Assembly: GCF_020379485.1 (NCBI RefSeq)
Contig: NC_063438.1
Coordinates: 5,538,024 to 5,602,023 of the forward strand
From: Brassica napus
Lineage: Eukaryota > Streptophyta > Magnoliopsida > Brassicales > Brassicaceae
Reading direction: 5' to 3'
Length of the DNA stretch: 64,000 bases
Shown here piece after piece: positions 22,036-33,415 of this stretch (position 1 is its first letter; every line of letters begins with the position of its first letter). Both the position numbers and the translations under genes were made by a program. The notes below the pieces were generated by a model. The model saw only the letters and a list, made by a program, of their open reading frames with translations, was not told the origin of the DNA and did no database searches.

Positions 22036-24215
22036 TAAAATGTTACTTGTGTTATTATTTTATTTGTATTTTCATTTGTTTTTGTAACGACAATCTTCTC
22101 TTTTTCTTTGAACTAAAGCTAATGGAAATTCTTTTTTTTTTTTTGGTAATACTCATGGAAGTCTTCTTATTTGCTAAGATCCGATTATTTAAAATTTGTA
22201 AAACTAAAATTTCCACTTTTGTGTAAGTCAAATATTTTTTTTTGTTTCATAACATGTCCTAAAACCCTAGTGGGGTTGTTGGGAGAAGAATATAACAGTA
22301 CAGAATTGGATTCTTGCCTTGAACAAGGGTTCGTTCTAACACTTTTATAGTCATTTGCATTTCACTTTTTTGTTAGTTATTAACCGGTTGTATGTTACAC
22401 ATGTTATGAATTATGATGAGTCTAAACACCTTTTTCAGATAACAAGACCTCATCAGGAAATTCAGGATGGAGTAGATTTTCATCAAACTTTTAAAATAGG
22501 ATTTTAGTCATGTGAAACAAATATGCAATGTGCATGTGTATTCCATTAAAGATCAATAATCTTCACATGTATTCATGTGAATCTTGCATGTTCATCATTT
22601 CTCCACAAGTGTAATTCACTAAATCATTCCTCCAAACCATGGTCCATAGATTTTGTTAGATAATTTCATATCTGTATAGTTTGGTATAAAAAAAAAAGCT
22701 ATATACAATTTCATGAACAGATTTTCCTTGTATTGATTTGTGACCGTGGATGACCGACCATGCATACACAAATGTGTTAGAGATATATGTAAACTTTTAG
22801 CAAAGAGCATTTACAACTTTAAAATATTTTTCTAATAATAATTGATCGGCTAATAAGGACATGAAGTTTGTATAAATGTTCGGTTAATCAAGGTCTAAGA
22901 TGCATAAAGATATGCTAACAGTATACAATAACTAATTTGCACGTGATTAATTTTGCATGTTTGGTCACTGTCCATTAAGATATATGTCATCATTTAACTA
23001 AATAATTGACATCACGTGATTATTGTTGATTAAATTATTTAAGCACGTCATTTCGCCCTACACCGACAAAAGTCTAACAACGTTGGAAACGCCAATTCTC
23101 GTATGTTTGGTTTTCAAAACAAAATCAAAATAAAATAAAAAAAATTACCAAAAAAAAAGAAAGCAAAATCAAAATAACTATCGCAGAGTGAAAATAAGCG
23201 AACGTGGTGGTTGAGTTAAATCTAAAGTTTTTTTTTTGTAAAATATTAAATATTATTCTAATTTTTGTTTCTGACAGACATTACAATAAACGACCAGCAC
23301 TGAAAAAATAAAAAACAACAGCAGAACACCAAAACAAACCATGTTGTACCTAAGAGCATACAACATTAGCGACCAAACGGTTTGATAACGAAACAGTCTC
23401 AGACCATACTACTTTGGATCTAGCTGAGAAAATTTGTCAGTTGCGACGAGATATCGAGAGAAAGGCGTCCTCAAATGCTGAATCCATAACTTTTATATTC
23501 TAAAGTTGATCACCAATGCTATTTCTATAACCTTTATATTCTTACTCAAGTTGGTTATGCGTTTGTAAATTACTCACGCATCATATAATCATATCTAAAT
23601 TGCATAAAATACAATGTGCTATCATGTATCTCTCCATTAACCATTAATTTATGATTTCAGCATACTGTTGCATTTACTCTAGATCTTTCATTTTCAGAAG
23701 GTTTCAACAGTGATCCATCGAGATTCTTTGCATCTAGACTAACCATCATTGGGATGAATCACTTTTTCTAAATAATTAAGACCATATAGAATATCAGAAA
23801 CAATAGAAAATCTAGATGATGAAAAACAATAAAGAATATTATAATGCATGGATAAAAGATTTGTGAATGCTGTTAGCAAGATTCAAGTTCTACATATTGA
23901 AAGTTTTAAGATTCACAAACTGCATAAAGAACATATTATTTATCTTAACCAGTCGCAGCTTTAGATTTTTGAAACATAATCAATGTGAATATTATATTTT
24001 TTTGGAGATCAATAAATGTGAATATTCATAGCTACAAGATTCGTGGGGGCTGAAAATCGAGCTACAATTTTGATTGAAATGAATTTGAAGTTCTTAATAA
24101 CCGAAAGATGAAGCAGTTGACTATTTTTTCTTAAGATTTTGCAATCTCGATAGAAAATAACTTTCCCAAATCCAAGCTTGGTCACTTGATAAACATCTCT
24201 CACGGTTATAGCGTC
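22036..24215. other. Gene-free intergenic stretch
   Basis: About 2.2 kb of AT-rich DNA. A short coding-like stretch near 23385-23500 (containing LDLAEKICQLRRDIERKASS) suggests a decayed gene fragment but has no start and soon meets a stop. Nothing else recognised. The last five bases (GCGTC, 24211-24215) are the left target duplication of the copia element. Confidence 0.45.
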
Positions 24216-24829
24216 TGTCGGATGAAGTTGGTTGATATAGCCGTTGGATTCAGTCAAGTTAACCGGGAGGGTTATTGATTTGAATCAAAGCTTGAGGACC
24301 CGGTTTGGGATTCTGGTTCAAAGTTAATGAGTTAGTGTAAAACGTCGTCGTCTCTTGCGTCTTGTTGTAACAGGCTGTTTAGGCCGTTAGAAGGTTGTTA
24401 CGGGTGAGTCAACTCAGGGTCGAGTTGATCTGACGTGGCAGTTAATCACTTTATCAAGAGGGATTGGTGAGCTCTGGGTGGTTACAGAGTGTGATTTCAT
24501 TGTGAGAGTGGTTTACGTGAGTCACTGGTGAGAGAGAGAAAACACAGAGAGTTTCCGGTGAGTGAAAGTTCTCGGGGGGGGGGGGGTGTTTTCCGGTGAG
24601 AGACGGCGGCGTTGTTTGTATCTCACTTTCTCATACTCTTAGTGGATTCCGAGGAAGAAACCTCGGCCAGACGTAGAGTCGCGGTTTGCGCTCGAACTGG
24701 ATAACAAACTCTCGTCTTCTTTTACGCTTTCTGTTTTCAAGTTCATCGCATCGTATCGCCAATCCATTCACATCTAATCGATCTTGATCCAGCTCTAATC
24801 CAAAGTTAATCAAGCTAGATTTCGCAAGA
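24216..24829 (+). repeat. 5' LTR of copia element 1
   Basis: 614 bp starting TGTCGGATGAAG. It differs from the 3' LTR by one substitution near the end (AATCCAAAG versus AATCCGAAG) and by a poly-G run: 13 G here, 7 G plus one extra T in the 3' copy. Confidence 0.95.
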
Positions 24830-24831
24830 AG

Positions 24832-24844
24832 TGGTATCAGAGCC
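24832..24844 (+). promoter_or_regulatory. Primer-binding site
   Basis: TGGTATCAGAGCC is complementary to the 3' end of plant initiator methionyl-tRNA, the usual primer for copia minus-strand DNA synthesis. Confidence 0.9.
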
Positions 24845-24879
24845 AGGTTATCTGGTGGTGTTTGTTGAGATTGATCGCG

Positions 24880-27800
24880 ATGGCTTCGGCAAAGATTCAG
24901 ATGGATAAGTTCGATGGAGTCATCGACTATAACATGTGGAAGGAGAGGTTACTAGCGAATCTGGATTTGCTAGGGTTGATGGATGCTTTGACGAATCAGG
25001 AGAATGAAGTAAAGAGTCGAGAAGCGTTGATGGCGGATACTAAGGGAAAGAGCGAAGCATCTGATTCAGATTCTTCAAAGGCTGCAGATCCAACGCTGGC
25101 TGAGAAGCAGCGGAAGGTACGAAGTACTATCATCATGTATGTGACAGATAAGATACTAAGAAAGATTATTAAAGAGAAGACTGCAGTGGGAATGCTTAGT
25201 ATCTTAGACTCTCAATACATGTCACGATCTCTGCCTAATAGAATGTATCTGAAGCAAAGGCTCTATGGTTATAGGATGAATGAGTCTTTGTCAGTTGAGA
25301 ACAACATTGATGAGTTCTTGAGGATCATCACTGATCTGGCAAATGTTGATGTGGAGATATCAGATGAGGATCAAGCGATTCTCTTGCTGATGTCACTACC
25401 AAAGCAGTTTGAGCAACTGAGAGATACATTGAGATATGGAAAGGAGACTGTTACCCTCGATGAGGTCATGAACTCCCTACACTCAAAGCAGTTGGAACTT
25501 GGATTAAGTGGGAAGGTTAGCAAGGCTCAGGGAGAGGTGCTGTACTCAAACAATGCTGGTTCCAAAGGGAAAGGTAATCATAAGCCTGCATATCAAAACA
25601 AGCAGAAGAACAAGCCAGTACAGAAGAAATCTGGAAAGGGGAATGTTCTTACGTGTTGGATTTGCGGAGGTGAAGGACACTTTAAGCGAAACTGTCCTAA
25701 GAAAGGTAACCAAGATAACCGAGATAGCTTCAAAGACAAGGGAGAGTCATCTGCGGTTACAGGAGTAGAATACGTGGAGTCTCTCATGGTCTCTGAAGCC
25801 AATTTTTCAGAAGGTATTGACTTCAAGGAAGTCTGGATCTTGGACACAGGCTGCTCGTTTCATATGACTCCAAGAAAGGATTGGTTTGTGGATTTGAAAG
25901 AAAGCTCCTCTGGTTCAGTTAGAATGGCAAATGAATCTGTTTCAACTGTTGAAGGTATTGGAACTATCAGAGTTCGAACAACAGATGGAAGACAAGTTCT
26001 AATAAAGAATGTGAGATACATCCCTCAGTTCTCTCGAAATTTGTTATCTCTTGGAACATTTGAAGAGCTGGGATGTACTTTCAAATCAGAAAGTGGTTAT
26101 TTGGAAGTTATAAAGGAGAACAGAAGTGTGTTAAAGGCGAAGAGGCATAACAAACTGTATTTTCTACAAGGAAAGAGTTGTGTGGGAGAAGCAAATGCAG
26201 CTAAGGCAGAAGATGATACAGGGTTATGGCATAGTCGTTTGGGTCATGTAAGTCAGAAAGGACTGGATATGATGGTCAAGAAAGGTTATCTGGATGGCAA
26301 ACGTGTGTCAACTTTGGGTTTCTGTGAAAGTTGCATCTTTGGAAAGTCTCATCGATCTAGTTATGAAACTGGCCAACACACGAGCTCTCTTTGTTTTGAG
26401 TATGTTCACTGTGATCTCTGGGGATCACCTAATGTCCCTGCATCTCTGGGAAAGTGTCATTACTTTCTAAGCTTGGTGGATGATTGTTCCAGGAAGGTTT
26501 GGGTCTACTTCCTTAAGAGTAAAGATCAGGCATATGAGAGATTTGTGGAATGGAAGCGTCTTGTTGAGAATCAATCTGGTCTTAAAGTCAAGAAGCTAAG
26601 GACGGATAATGGTTTGGAGTTCTGTAATCAGGAGTTTGATAAGTTCTGTTCAGATAATGGCATTGCTAGACATAAGACAATACCGTACACTCCACAACAA
26701 AACGGTGTGGTGGAGCGTATGAACAGAACCATTCTTGAGCGTGTCAGGAGTGTATTGAGTGAATCAGGTCTGCCAAAGGTGTTTTGGGCTGAGGCAGTGA
26801 ACACAGTAGTGTATCTTATCAACAGAACCCCTTCAAGTGCAATTGAAGGAAGGATACCTGAAGAAGTCTGGGCTAAAACAGCTCCAAAGTACAGTCATTT
26901 GAAGAAGTTTGGCTGTGTGTGTTACTTTCATACATATGAAGGAAAGCTACAGCCGAGAGCAAAGAAAGGGGTCTTCATTGGTTATCCTTCTGGTGTCAAG
27001 GGTTACAAGGTCTGGTCTCTTGATGATAGGAAGAGTGTCATCAGCAGAAATGTTTTTTTCAAAGAGACTGAGTGCTACAAGGATCTGTTGGATAAGAAGG
27101 ATGATATGCGAGAAAGGAGTACGATGTTTCTTGATATTGAATTGGGGAATGTTGGTTCAGGTGGAGAGTTATCAACAGATGATAACAAAAATGGCATCAC
27201 TGAGGAAGCTGGAGCTACGCCTGAAGAAGAAGAAGCTCAGGATGAAGATACAGAACTTGAGAATTATCTGTTGGCTAGAGACAGAGGAAGAAGAAATCCT
27301 AAGCCTCCTAAGAAGCTTGATGATTATGTGCATCTGGCGTTGCTTGCAGCAGAAGATGGAGATCCTCCTGAACCCAAAGACTATGCAGAAGCTATGAATG
27401 ATCCGCATAGTAAAATGTGGAAGTTAGCTTCTGATGAGGAGATTATGTCTCTTGATAAAAACGAGACATGGGATGTGGTGGAGAGACCACAGGGAAGGAA
27501 GATCATTGGTTGCAGATGGATTTATAAAAGGAAACCAGGGATTCCAGGAGTTGAGGAACCAAGATTCAAAGGAAGAGTAGTAGCAAAGGGATATGCTCAA
27601 AAGGAAGGTATAGACTATAACGAGATTTTCTCTCCTGTAGTAAAGCATGTCTCTATTCGGTTTCTCATGGCTATAGTGGTGAATGAGGACATGGAGCTTG
27701 AACAGTTAGATGTTAAAACCGTATTTCTTCATGGTGATCTTGATGAAGAAATCTTCATGGAACAACCAGAAGGTTATGAAGTGGAGGGTAAAGAAGATTG

Positions 27801-28932
27801 GGTTTGTCTGCTCAAAAAGTCTTTGTATGGTTTGAAGCAGAGTCCTCGTCAATGGAATCAAAAGTTCAATTCATTTATGTTGGAGCTTGGTTTCAAGAGG
27901 AGTGATTACGATCAATGTGTGTATGTCAAGCTCACACAAGAAGTGTACATATATCTCCTACTCTATGTAGATGATATGTTGGTGGCGTGCAAGAATATGA
28001 AGTTAATCAAAGATCTAAAGCAGCAGTTGAGTACTCGGTTTGAGATGAAAGATCTTGGAGCTGCGAGAAGAATTTTGGGGATTGACATTGTTCGTGATAG
28101 AAAGAATGGAGTTTTAACTCTGTCTCAGAGGGGTTATCTTGAGAAAGTGTTGAAGACTTACAACATGGAAAATGCTAAACCGGTGAACACACCAATGGGA
28201 GTTCATTTCAAGCTAGCTACCGCAACTAAGGATGAATTGCTTACAGACTCTGAGTATATGAGATCAGTCCCTTACTGTAATGCAATTGGTAGCTTGATGT
28301 ATGGAATGATTGGTACAAGACCGGATTTGGCGTATCCTGTGGGTCTTGTGAGTCGTTTCATGAGTGATCCTATCAGGGAACACTGGGAGGCTGTGAAGTG
28401 GGTGTTGAGATATGTCAGAGGATCTCTCGGAATGCATTTGATGTTTAAGAAGAGTTCAGAGTTCAAGATCATGGGGTTTTGTGACTCTGATTATGCTGCA
28501 GACTTGGATCGGAGAAGATCGATTACAGGATATTCATTTCTAGCTGGAGATTGTATGATTAGCTGGAAATCAAACCTGCAGAAAGTGGTGGCGTTGTCTA
28601 CTACTGAAGCTGAGTATATCTCGATGATTGAAGCAGCAAAGGAAGCGATTTGGCTAAAGGGTTTAGGCCAAGAGTTCGGTTATGAACAGGAGAAGGTTGA
28701 AGTATTTTGTGACTCTCAGAGTGCACTAGCTTTGGCTAAGAATAATGTGCATCACGAGCGTACAAAGCACATGGCAGGGAAGCTCAGTTTCATAAGGGAA
28801 CAAGTTGAAGAGGGTGATCTGAAGGTTTCTAAAGTTCATACGAATGTGAATCCTGCTGATATCTTCACAAAGACTCTGCCGGTTGCGAGACTCAAGAAGC
28901 TACTGAAGCTGCTTGGGGTCTCTGATGAGTAA
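24880..28932 (+). CDS. Copia Gag-Pol polyprotein
   Basis: A single 1350-residue frame from the ATG at 24880 (MASAKIQMDKFDG); an in-frame TTG at 24862 is not the likely start. Domains in order: UBN2-type Gag; a CCHC zinc knuckle CWICGGEGHFKRNC (from residue ~259); aspartic protease WILDTGCS (Asp ~322); GAG-pre-integrase with HSRLGH and CESCIFGK; DDE integrase core with VDDCSRKVWVYF, RTDNGLEF and PQQNGVVERMNRT; reverse transcriptase with HGDLDEEIFM, SLYGLKQSPRQW and the YVDDM active site (~1029); RNase H with CDSDYAAD and STTEAEYIS. No stop or frameshift is visible, so the element could be autonomous. Confidence 0.96.
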   Translation: MASAKIQMDKFDGVIDYNMWKERLLANLDLLGLMDALTNQENEVKSREALMADTKGKSEASDSDSSKAADPTLAEKQRKVRSTIIMYVTDKILRKIIKEKTAVGMLSILDSQYMSRSLPNRMYLKQRLYGYRMNESLSVENNIDEFLRIITDLANVDVEISDEDQAILLLMSLPKQFEQLRDTLRYGKETVTLDEVMNSLHSKQLELGLSGKVSKAQGEVLYSNNAGSKGKGNHKPAYQNKQKNKPVQKKSGKGNVLTCWICGGEGHFKRNCPKKGNQDNRDSFKDKGESSAVTGVEYVESLMVSEANFSEGIDFKEVWILDTGCSFHMTPRKDWFVDLKESSSGSVRMANESVSTVEGIGTIRVRTTDGRQVLIKNVRYIPQFSRNLLSLGTFEELGCTFKSESGYLEVIKENRSVLKAKRHNKLYFLQGKSCVGEANAAKAEDDTGLWHSRLGHVSQKGLDMMVKKGYLDGKRVSTLGFCESCIFGKSHRSSYETGQHTSSLCFEYVHCDLWGSPNVPASLGKCHYFLSLVDDCSRKVWVYFLKSKDQAYERFVEWKRLVENQSGLKVKKLRTDNGLEFCNQEFDKFCSDNGIARHKTIPYTPQQNGVVERMNRTILERVRSVLSESGLPKVFWAEAVNTVVYLINRTPSSAIEGRIPEEVWAKTAPKYSHLKKFGCVCYFHTYEGKLQPRAKKGVFIGYPSGVKGYKVWSLDDRKSVISRNVFFKETECYKDLLDKKDDMRERSTMFLDIELGNVGSGGELSTDDNKNGITEEAGATPEEEEAQDEDTELENYLLARDRGRRNPKPPKKLDDYVHLALLAAEDGDPPEPKDYAEAMNDPHSKMWKLASDEEIMSLDKNETWDVVERPQGRKIIGCRWIYKRKPGIPGVEEPRFKGRVVAKGYAQKEGIDYNEIFSPVVKHVSIRFLMAIVVNEDMELEQLDVKTVFLHGDLDEEIFMEQPEGYEVEGKEDWVCLLKKSLYGLKQSPRQWNQKFNSFMLELGFKRSDYDQCVYVKLTQEVYIYLLLYVDDMLVACKNMKLIKDLKQQLSTRFEMKDLGAARRILGIDIVRDRKNGVLTLSQRGYLEKVLKTYNMENAKPVNTPMGVHFKLATATKDELLTDSEYMRSVPYCNAIGSLMYGMIGTRPDLAYPVGLVSRFMSDPIREHWEAVKWVLRYVRGSLGMHLMFKKSSEFKIMGFCDSDYAADLDRRRSITGYSFLAGDCMISWKSNLQKVVALSTTEAEYISMIEAAKEAIWLKGLGQEFGYEQEKVEVFCDSQSALALAKNNVHHERTKHMAGKLSFIREQVEEGDLKVSKVHTNVNPADIFTKTLPVARLKKLLKLLGVSDE

Positions 28933-29003
28933 GTCAGAGGATGAAATCGAGGTCTCGGAAGGTCACTAAGAGGACAACGGTCTATAACAACCAAGGTGGA
29001 GTT

Positions 29004-29612
29004 TGTCGGATGAAGTTGGTTGATATAGCCGTTGGATTCAGTCAAGTTAACCGGGAGGGTTATTGATTTGAATCAAAGCTTGAGGACCCGGTTTGGGATT
29101 CTGGTTCAAAGTTAATGAGTTAGTGTAAAACGTCGTCGTCTCTTGCGTCTTGTTGTAACAGGCTGTTTAGGCCGTTAGAAGGTTGTTACGGGTGAGTCAA
29201 CTCAGGGTCGAGTTGATCTGACGTGGCAGTTAATCACTTTATCAAGAGGGATTGGTGAGCTCTGGGTGGTTACAGAGTGTGATTTCATTGTGAGAGTGGT
29301 TTACGTGAGTCACTGGTGAGAGAGAGAAAACACAGAGAGTTTCCGGTGAGTGAAAGTTCTCGGGGGGGTTGTTTTCCGGTGAGAGACGGCGGCGTTGTTT
29401 GTATCTCACTTTCTCATACTCTTAGTGGATTCCGAGGAAGAAACCTCGGCCAGACGTAGAGTCGCGGTTTGCGCTCGAACTGGATAACAAACTCTCGTCT
29501 TCTTTTACGCTTTCTGTTTTCAAGTTCATCGCATCGTATCGCCAATCCATTCACATCTAATCGATCTTGATCCAGCTCTAATCCGAAGTTAATCAAGCTA
29601 GATTTCGCAAGA
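29004..29612 (+). repeat. 3' LTR of copia element 1
   Basis: 609 bp, TGTCGG to CAAGA, near-identical to the 5' LTR and followed directly by the GCGTC target duplication. Confidence 0.95.
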
Positions 29613-29617
29613 GCGTC

Positions 29618-30749
29618 CATTGATAAAGTTTAAGAGAAGTGAATCCTTTTAAAAATGGCTAGCATTCTTTGTTATAAAGGAACCAACCAATCGCAGCTCG
29701 TTGCTTATATACCAGATATTCACTGCAATGGTTGTTGTTTTTGAAACCAAATTAAATAATAAATTAAGCTAAACCAAAGAATTGAGCTAAAACAAAAACA
29801 TTGAGCTAAATCACAAACTGGTACAGAGACCCACATGTTTAACCGAGTGTTCTTTTTTACGTTTTATTTGTCTCGGATGAAAAGTGGTCTTGAAATTAGA
29901 CTGATTTTTTGTCGTTTTATACATTCTTTTATTTGATTAATTCGAATAGTTTTAATATTTTCTTATTGTTTGAGTAGATTTTCCTGCAAATATCCAAAAA
30001 CCTATAAAATATTGTTTTAATCAAAAAAACACATAAAAATAAAATAATCAAAATAATTTTCACTTATAAGTAAAAGACAATTATACCTTTATCCTATAGA
30101 TATGTAATTTTAGATAAATATTTAAAGAAATATTTAAATAAATAAATAAATCTATTTTTGGGATAATTTTATTCAATATTCAAATCTATTTTTAGTTTTT
30201 TTAAAAAAAAAAAATTTTTTTTGGAAATTTTGTTTCGAAATCTAAAAGTTCCTTTTTGAAAGTATTTTTAAATGATTATTTCAAATTTTGAATTATAAAC
30301 TCACACCTAAATCAAATTTTAGACTTAAGATTAATTGTCTTAGGAATATAAGTATTCTTTATTTTTTTAATGAGTTTATTTTGATCATTTTGATTTTTGC
30401 GGATCATTTTTTGATAAAAGGTTATTTTATTAATAGGATATTTCTCAAGATTTATATATTTTGATATTTTATGTAGTTTATTTAGATTTTAGGTGATTTT
30501 TGAAATATGGATACAACATTCCAAAGATCAAAAATATTGAAGAGTATTCCAAATGATATTTTATCTCTTTAATAAAAAAACCCTAAATCAACCTTCCGTT
30601 TCAGATCACCAACCAGTCCAGTCCAGTCCAATCCACTCATCAATCATCTCACCTCGCCTCGCCGTTTCTCCTTGATTCCGTAAGCTTCCTCTTCTCCCCC
30701 TTCCTCAACTCAAATCTGACTTTCGATCTATAAAATTTCAAATAACGCG
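29618..30749. other. Spacer upstream of TRM9-like gene
   Basis: AT-rich to about 30590, then a CTC/CCAGT-rich leader-like stretch (30590-30740) before the ATG. No motif called with confidence. Confidence 0.45.
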
Positions 30750-31814
30750 ATGACTTGGACTCGATTCCAAGCTAGGATGGGATCTTCAATCCCTAAATTA
30801 AAAATTCGTTCCACTTGCGGCTTAACTCCATCTGTTTACTATAAATTCTCCCACAGCTCGCGTACAATGAGAGACGTCAAAGTCAAAGCTAATCCAAAGT
30901 CAACGCATCAAGAAGACTCCCCGAGCGTCAAATCAACACCCGAGATCGAGAAAAAGTACGTCCACCGAGTCTACGACGCCATCGCTCCGCACTTCAGCTC
31001 CACGAGGTACGCCAAGTGGCCTAGAGTCGCCGCCTTCCTCGAATCCTTACCTTCCGGATCCGTGATCCTCGACGCCGGCTGCGGGAACGGCAAGTACCTG
31101 GGGCTGAACCCGAACTGTTTCTTTATAGGCTGCGACATAAGCAGCCCTCTCATCAGAATCTGTTCGGAGAAAGGGCAAGAGGTTGTAGTCGCGGACGCTG
31201 TTAATCTCCCTTACAGAGAAGGGTTTGGCGACGCGGCGATCTCGATCGCGGTTTTGCATCATTTGAGTACGGAGGAGAGAAGGACGAGCGCTGTTAACGA
31301 GCTGGTTCGCGTTGTTAAGCCTGGCGGGTTTGTGCTGATAACGGTTTGGGCTGCGGAGCAGGAGGATGAGTCTTTGCTTACTAAGTGGACGCCGTTGTCT
31401 CCCAAGTATGTTGAGGAATGGGTGGGACCGGGTAGTCCGATGGATAGCCCTCGTGTGAGGAACAATCCGTGCTTCGGTCTTGAGAGTATTCCGGAGAGTG
31501 ACGTGAGTGTAAAGGAGGAAAAGGATAAGGACTCTGTGGAGATGAGTCATCAGCAAGAGTACTTTGTTCCGTGGCATTTGCCGTACCACCGTGCGGAAGT
31601 TAGTGGTGCATCTGCTTCTGCGCTTGCGAGTGGGCTTGCGAAAAAAGACGATAAGAAAGGAGCTGTTGTGTACAATAGATACTACCATGTGTTCAGTGAA
31701 GGGGAGCTTGAAAGGTTGGCGTCTGGTGTAGGGAATGCAATGGTAGTTGATAGGTTTTACGATAAGTCTAATTGGTGTATTGTTCTTCAGAAAGAAGCTT
31801 TAAACCAAGGCTGA
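30750..31814 (+). CDS. TRM9: TRM9/ALKBH8-type tRNA wobble-uridine methyltransferase
   Basis: A single-exon 354-aa frame. SAM-binding motif I is VILDAGCGNGKYLGLN (106-120), followed by GCDISSPLI, VADAVNLPYREG, AVLHHLSTEERR and VVKPGGFVLI, the layout of TRM9/ALKBH8 methyltransferases. The C-terminal block YYHVFSEGELERL...WCIVLQK is also family-typical. With partner TRM112 these enzymes complete mcm5U at the tRNA wobble position. The ATG at 30750 gives a ~40-residue Arg/Ser-rich extension before MRDVK (Met40); either methionine could start translation. The best Arabidopsis match I recall is At1g36310, so the gene is not collinear with its chromosome-2-like neighbours. Confidence 0.93.
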   Translation: MTWTRFQARMGSSIPKLKIRSTCGLTPSVYYKFSHSSRTMRDVKVKANPKSTHQEDSPSVKSTPEIEKKYVHRVYDAIAPHFSSTRYAKWPRVAAFLESLPSGSVILDAGCGNGKYLGLNPNCFFIGCDISSPLIRICSEKGQEVVVADAVNLPYREGFGDAAISIAVLHHLSTEERRTSAVNELVRVVKPGGFVLITVWAAEQEDESLLTKWTPLSPKYVEEWVGPGSPMDSPRVRNNPCFGLESIPESDVSVKEEKDKDSVEMSHQQEYFVPWHLPYHRAEVSGASASALASGLAKKDDKKGAVVYNRYYHVFSEGELERLASGVGNAMVVDRFYDKSNWCIVLQKEALNQG

Positions 31815-32335
31815 GACCAGACTCTTTGGCTTCACACTCAGTTTTACTTTTTTTTTTTTTTTCCATATTTCTGAAAGTGGAACTCTCCCTTGTAGCCACC
31901 ATTGGAGGTTTTTCCATATGTAATCCAAGTTTTTTTTTAATGGTTGTAGTTGAGATTCTGTGTCAGCTCATTTGTTGTGCAATTGTTGGCTTTAAGGCTT
32001 CGTATTATGTGTAATGTTGAGTCTACACTGATAAACAAAATGTCATTTGTAATTGGATAACAAAAAAAAAAGAAAGAATAATGCATTTGTGCTTCCTCAG
32101 TTTCAGTTGATATTTTGCTTCTGAATGCTTTGTGTGTGTTTTGATCAAATCAGGAATTTCAAAATCGAATTGATCGTTGAAATGATTGACGTGCACAAGA
32201 ACTTAAGATTGAAAAGGCTTAATGGGCTACCTATGGGCCTTGAATATATTTATTCTCTCTCTCTTATTCCAACCTCCAAAATTCAAATTCGCTCGTCTCT
32301 TTCTTTCTCTCTCTCTGGGTCTCGACTCTCTAGCA
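31815..32335. other. TRM9 3' region and SPC25 leader
   Basis: Pyrimidine-rich 3' UTR-like sequence, then a CTCTCT-rich leader at about 32257-32330 before the SPC25-like ATG. No other feature seen. Confidence 0.4.
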
Positions 32336-33218
32336 ATGGCGCTTTCCGCAGCTTTCAAGGAGAGACTAGATCAAATGGAGTTTACCAGAAACCAGCGACT
32401 TCATCTTCTCCAGGTACCGAACAATCCATCGATCAGTTACGATCCATATCATCATCGATCAGTTACGATCAATTGCATCATCGAGTTTTCAATGTTCGCT
32501 ACTGATTTCAACAACCTTCCGAGTGTGAGAAAGTAATAGAATCGCTTCATCTCCGTTTCAACGGAGATCTCTGGTTGATGATTATCTATAGCTTTAATTT
32601 TGATCGAAATCAAAACAGATCATACTGTGTATGTTGATTAGGCGGAGAAAGAGCTACAAGTGGAGAAATCACAGATACTAGCAACCAAGCACGCAAACAT
32701 ACAATCAATAGAACGCAAATGTTTGATGCTCGACCAGAAGATCGCGGCACAAAACCTCAAGATCACGCTTCTCAGATCTACCATCCAAGATCTCGATTCC
32801 AAATACCACTGCTCTGTTCAGCAACTGAGGTTGATATTTACTCTATGTTCTTTTGGTTTTTAGATCAGTTACGATGATATCAATCAGTGTGTTGTTGAGC
32901 GCTGAGATTTACAGGACGCTAAAGAGCGAGGTTGAAGAGTTAAAGGAGTTAGACCAAGAGAGGGAAAAGTATTACGAGCTGAAATGCTCAGAGATGAACG
33001 AGTTCATGCAAAATGTGGAGCGGTTCAGATCAGAGAAACGGTTACAAGTCAAGAACCTGAGAGACCATGTCAAGGAGGTATGAGCATATTTAAATGTGAA
33101 TCAAAAACCAGTGTCCAGTTTTGGATTTTAAATTATATTTTGAACATGTTTTTCTCAGCTTAGCTCAACGTTCGAGGAAATTCACAACAAGAACAATTAT
33201 CTGAGGAACACAAATTAA
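32336..33218 (+). pseudogene. Truncated SPC25-like kinetochore gene
   Basis: Exons 32336-32413, 32642-32829, 32915-33077 and 33159-33218 join in phase. The frame then stops early (NYLRNTN then stop), giving 162 aa; Arabidopsis SPC25 is about 315 aa. Visible sequence is N-terminal: MALSAAFKERLDQMEFTRNQ, then Lys/Glu/Gln/Leu-rich heptads typical of the NDC80-complex coiled coil. The globular C-terminal domain that binds the kinetochore is absent; an F-box gene on the opposite strand follows immediately. In the exon-4 copy at 38293 the same position reads NTQIK without a stop. Probably non-functional, though a short coiled-coil product could be made. Confidence 0.75.
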
Positions 33219-33415
33219 AGGTATGGTTCCTCTAATCATCATAGCATGAAGCGAGGTGCAAAAGCATATAAACACGTTTGCAGGTAAACCATATGGATTC
33301 TATATTATATGATGATTCAAGGTTTGTAATTTGATATGAAAAAAAATAAGCTTAACTAGCCCATGAGAGTCCACTTAAAACCTTGCCCAAGAATATGGAT
33401 ATAGTACATAGTGCA

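Larger units (their letters stand above)
24216..29612 (+). mobile_element. Intact Ty1/copia LTR retrotransposon
   Basis: The 5.4-kb element is bounded by LTRs at 24216-24829 and 29004-29612 and flanked by a perfect 5-bp target duplication GCGTC (24211-24215 and 29613-29617). A primer-binding site TGGTATCAGAGCC (initiator Met tRNA type) starts 2 bp after the 5' LTR. A purine-rich AAGGTGGAG lies just before the 3' LTR. One uninterrupted Gag-Pol frame fills the interior in copia order (protease, integrase, RT, RNase H). The LTRs end in AAGA rather than the usual CA. Confidence 0.97.

Noticed and set aside
24541..24600. 13-G run in the 5' LTR as a G-quadruplex regulatory element
   Set aside because: It is a single homopolymer, 7 G in the other LTR; slippage or sequencing error explains it better.
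31047..31688. 213-codon antisense frame over TRM9
   Set aside because: Shadow of a GC-richer coding exon; composition is Arg/Leu-rich and no motif is seen.
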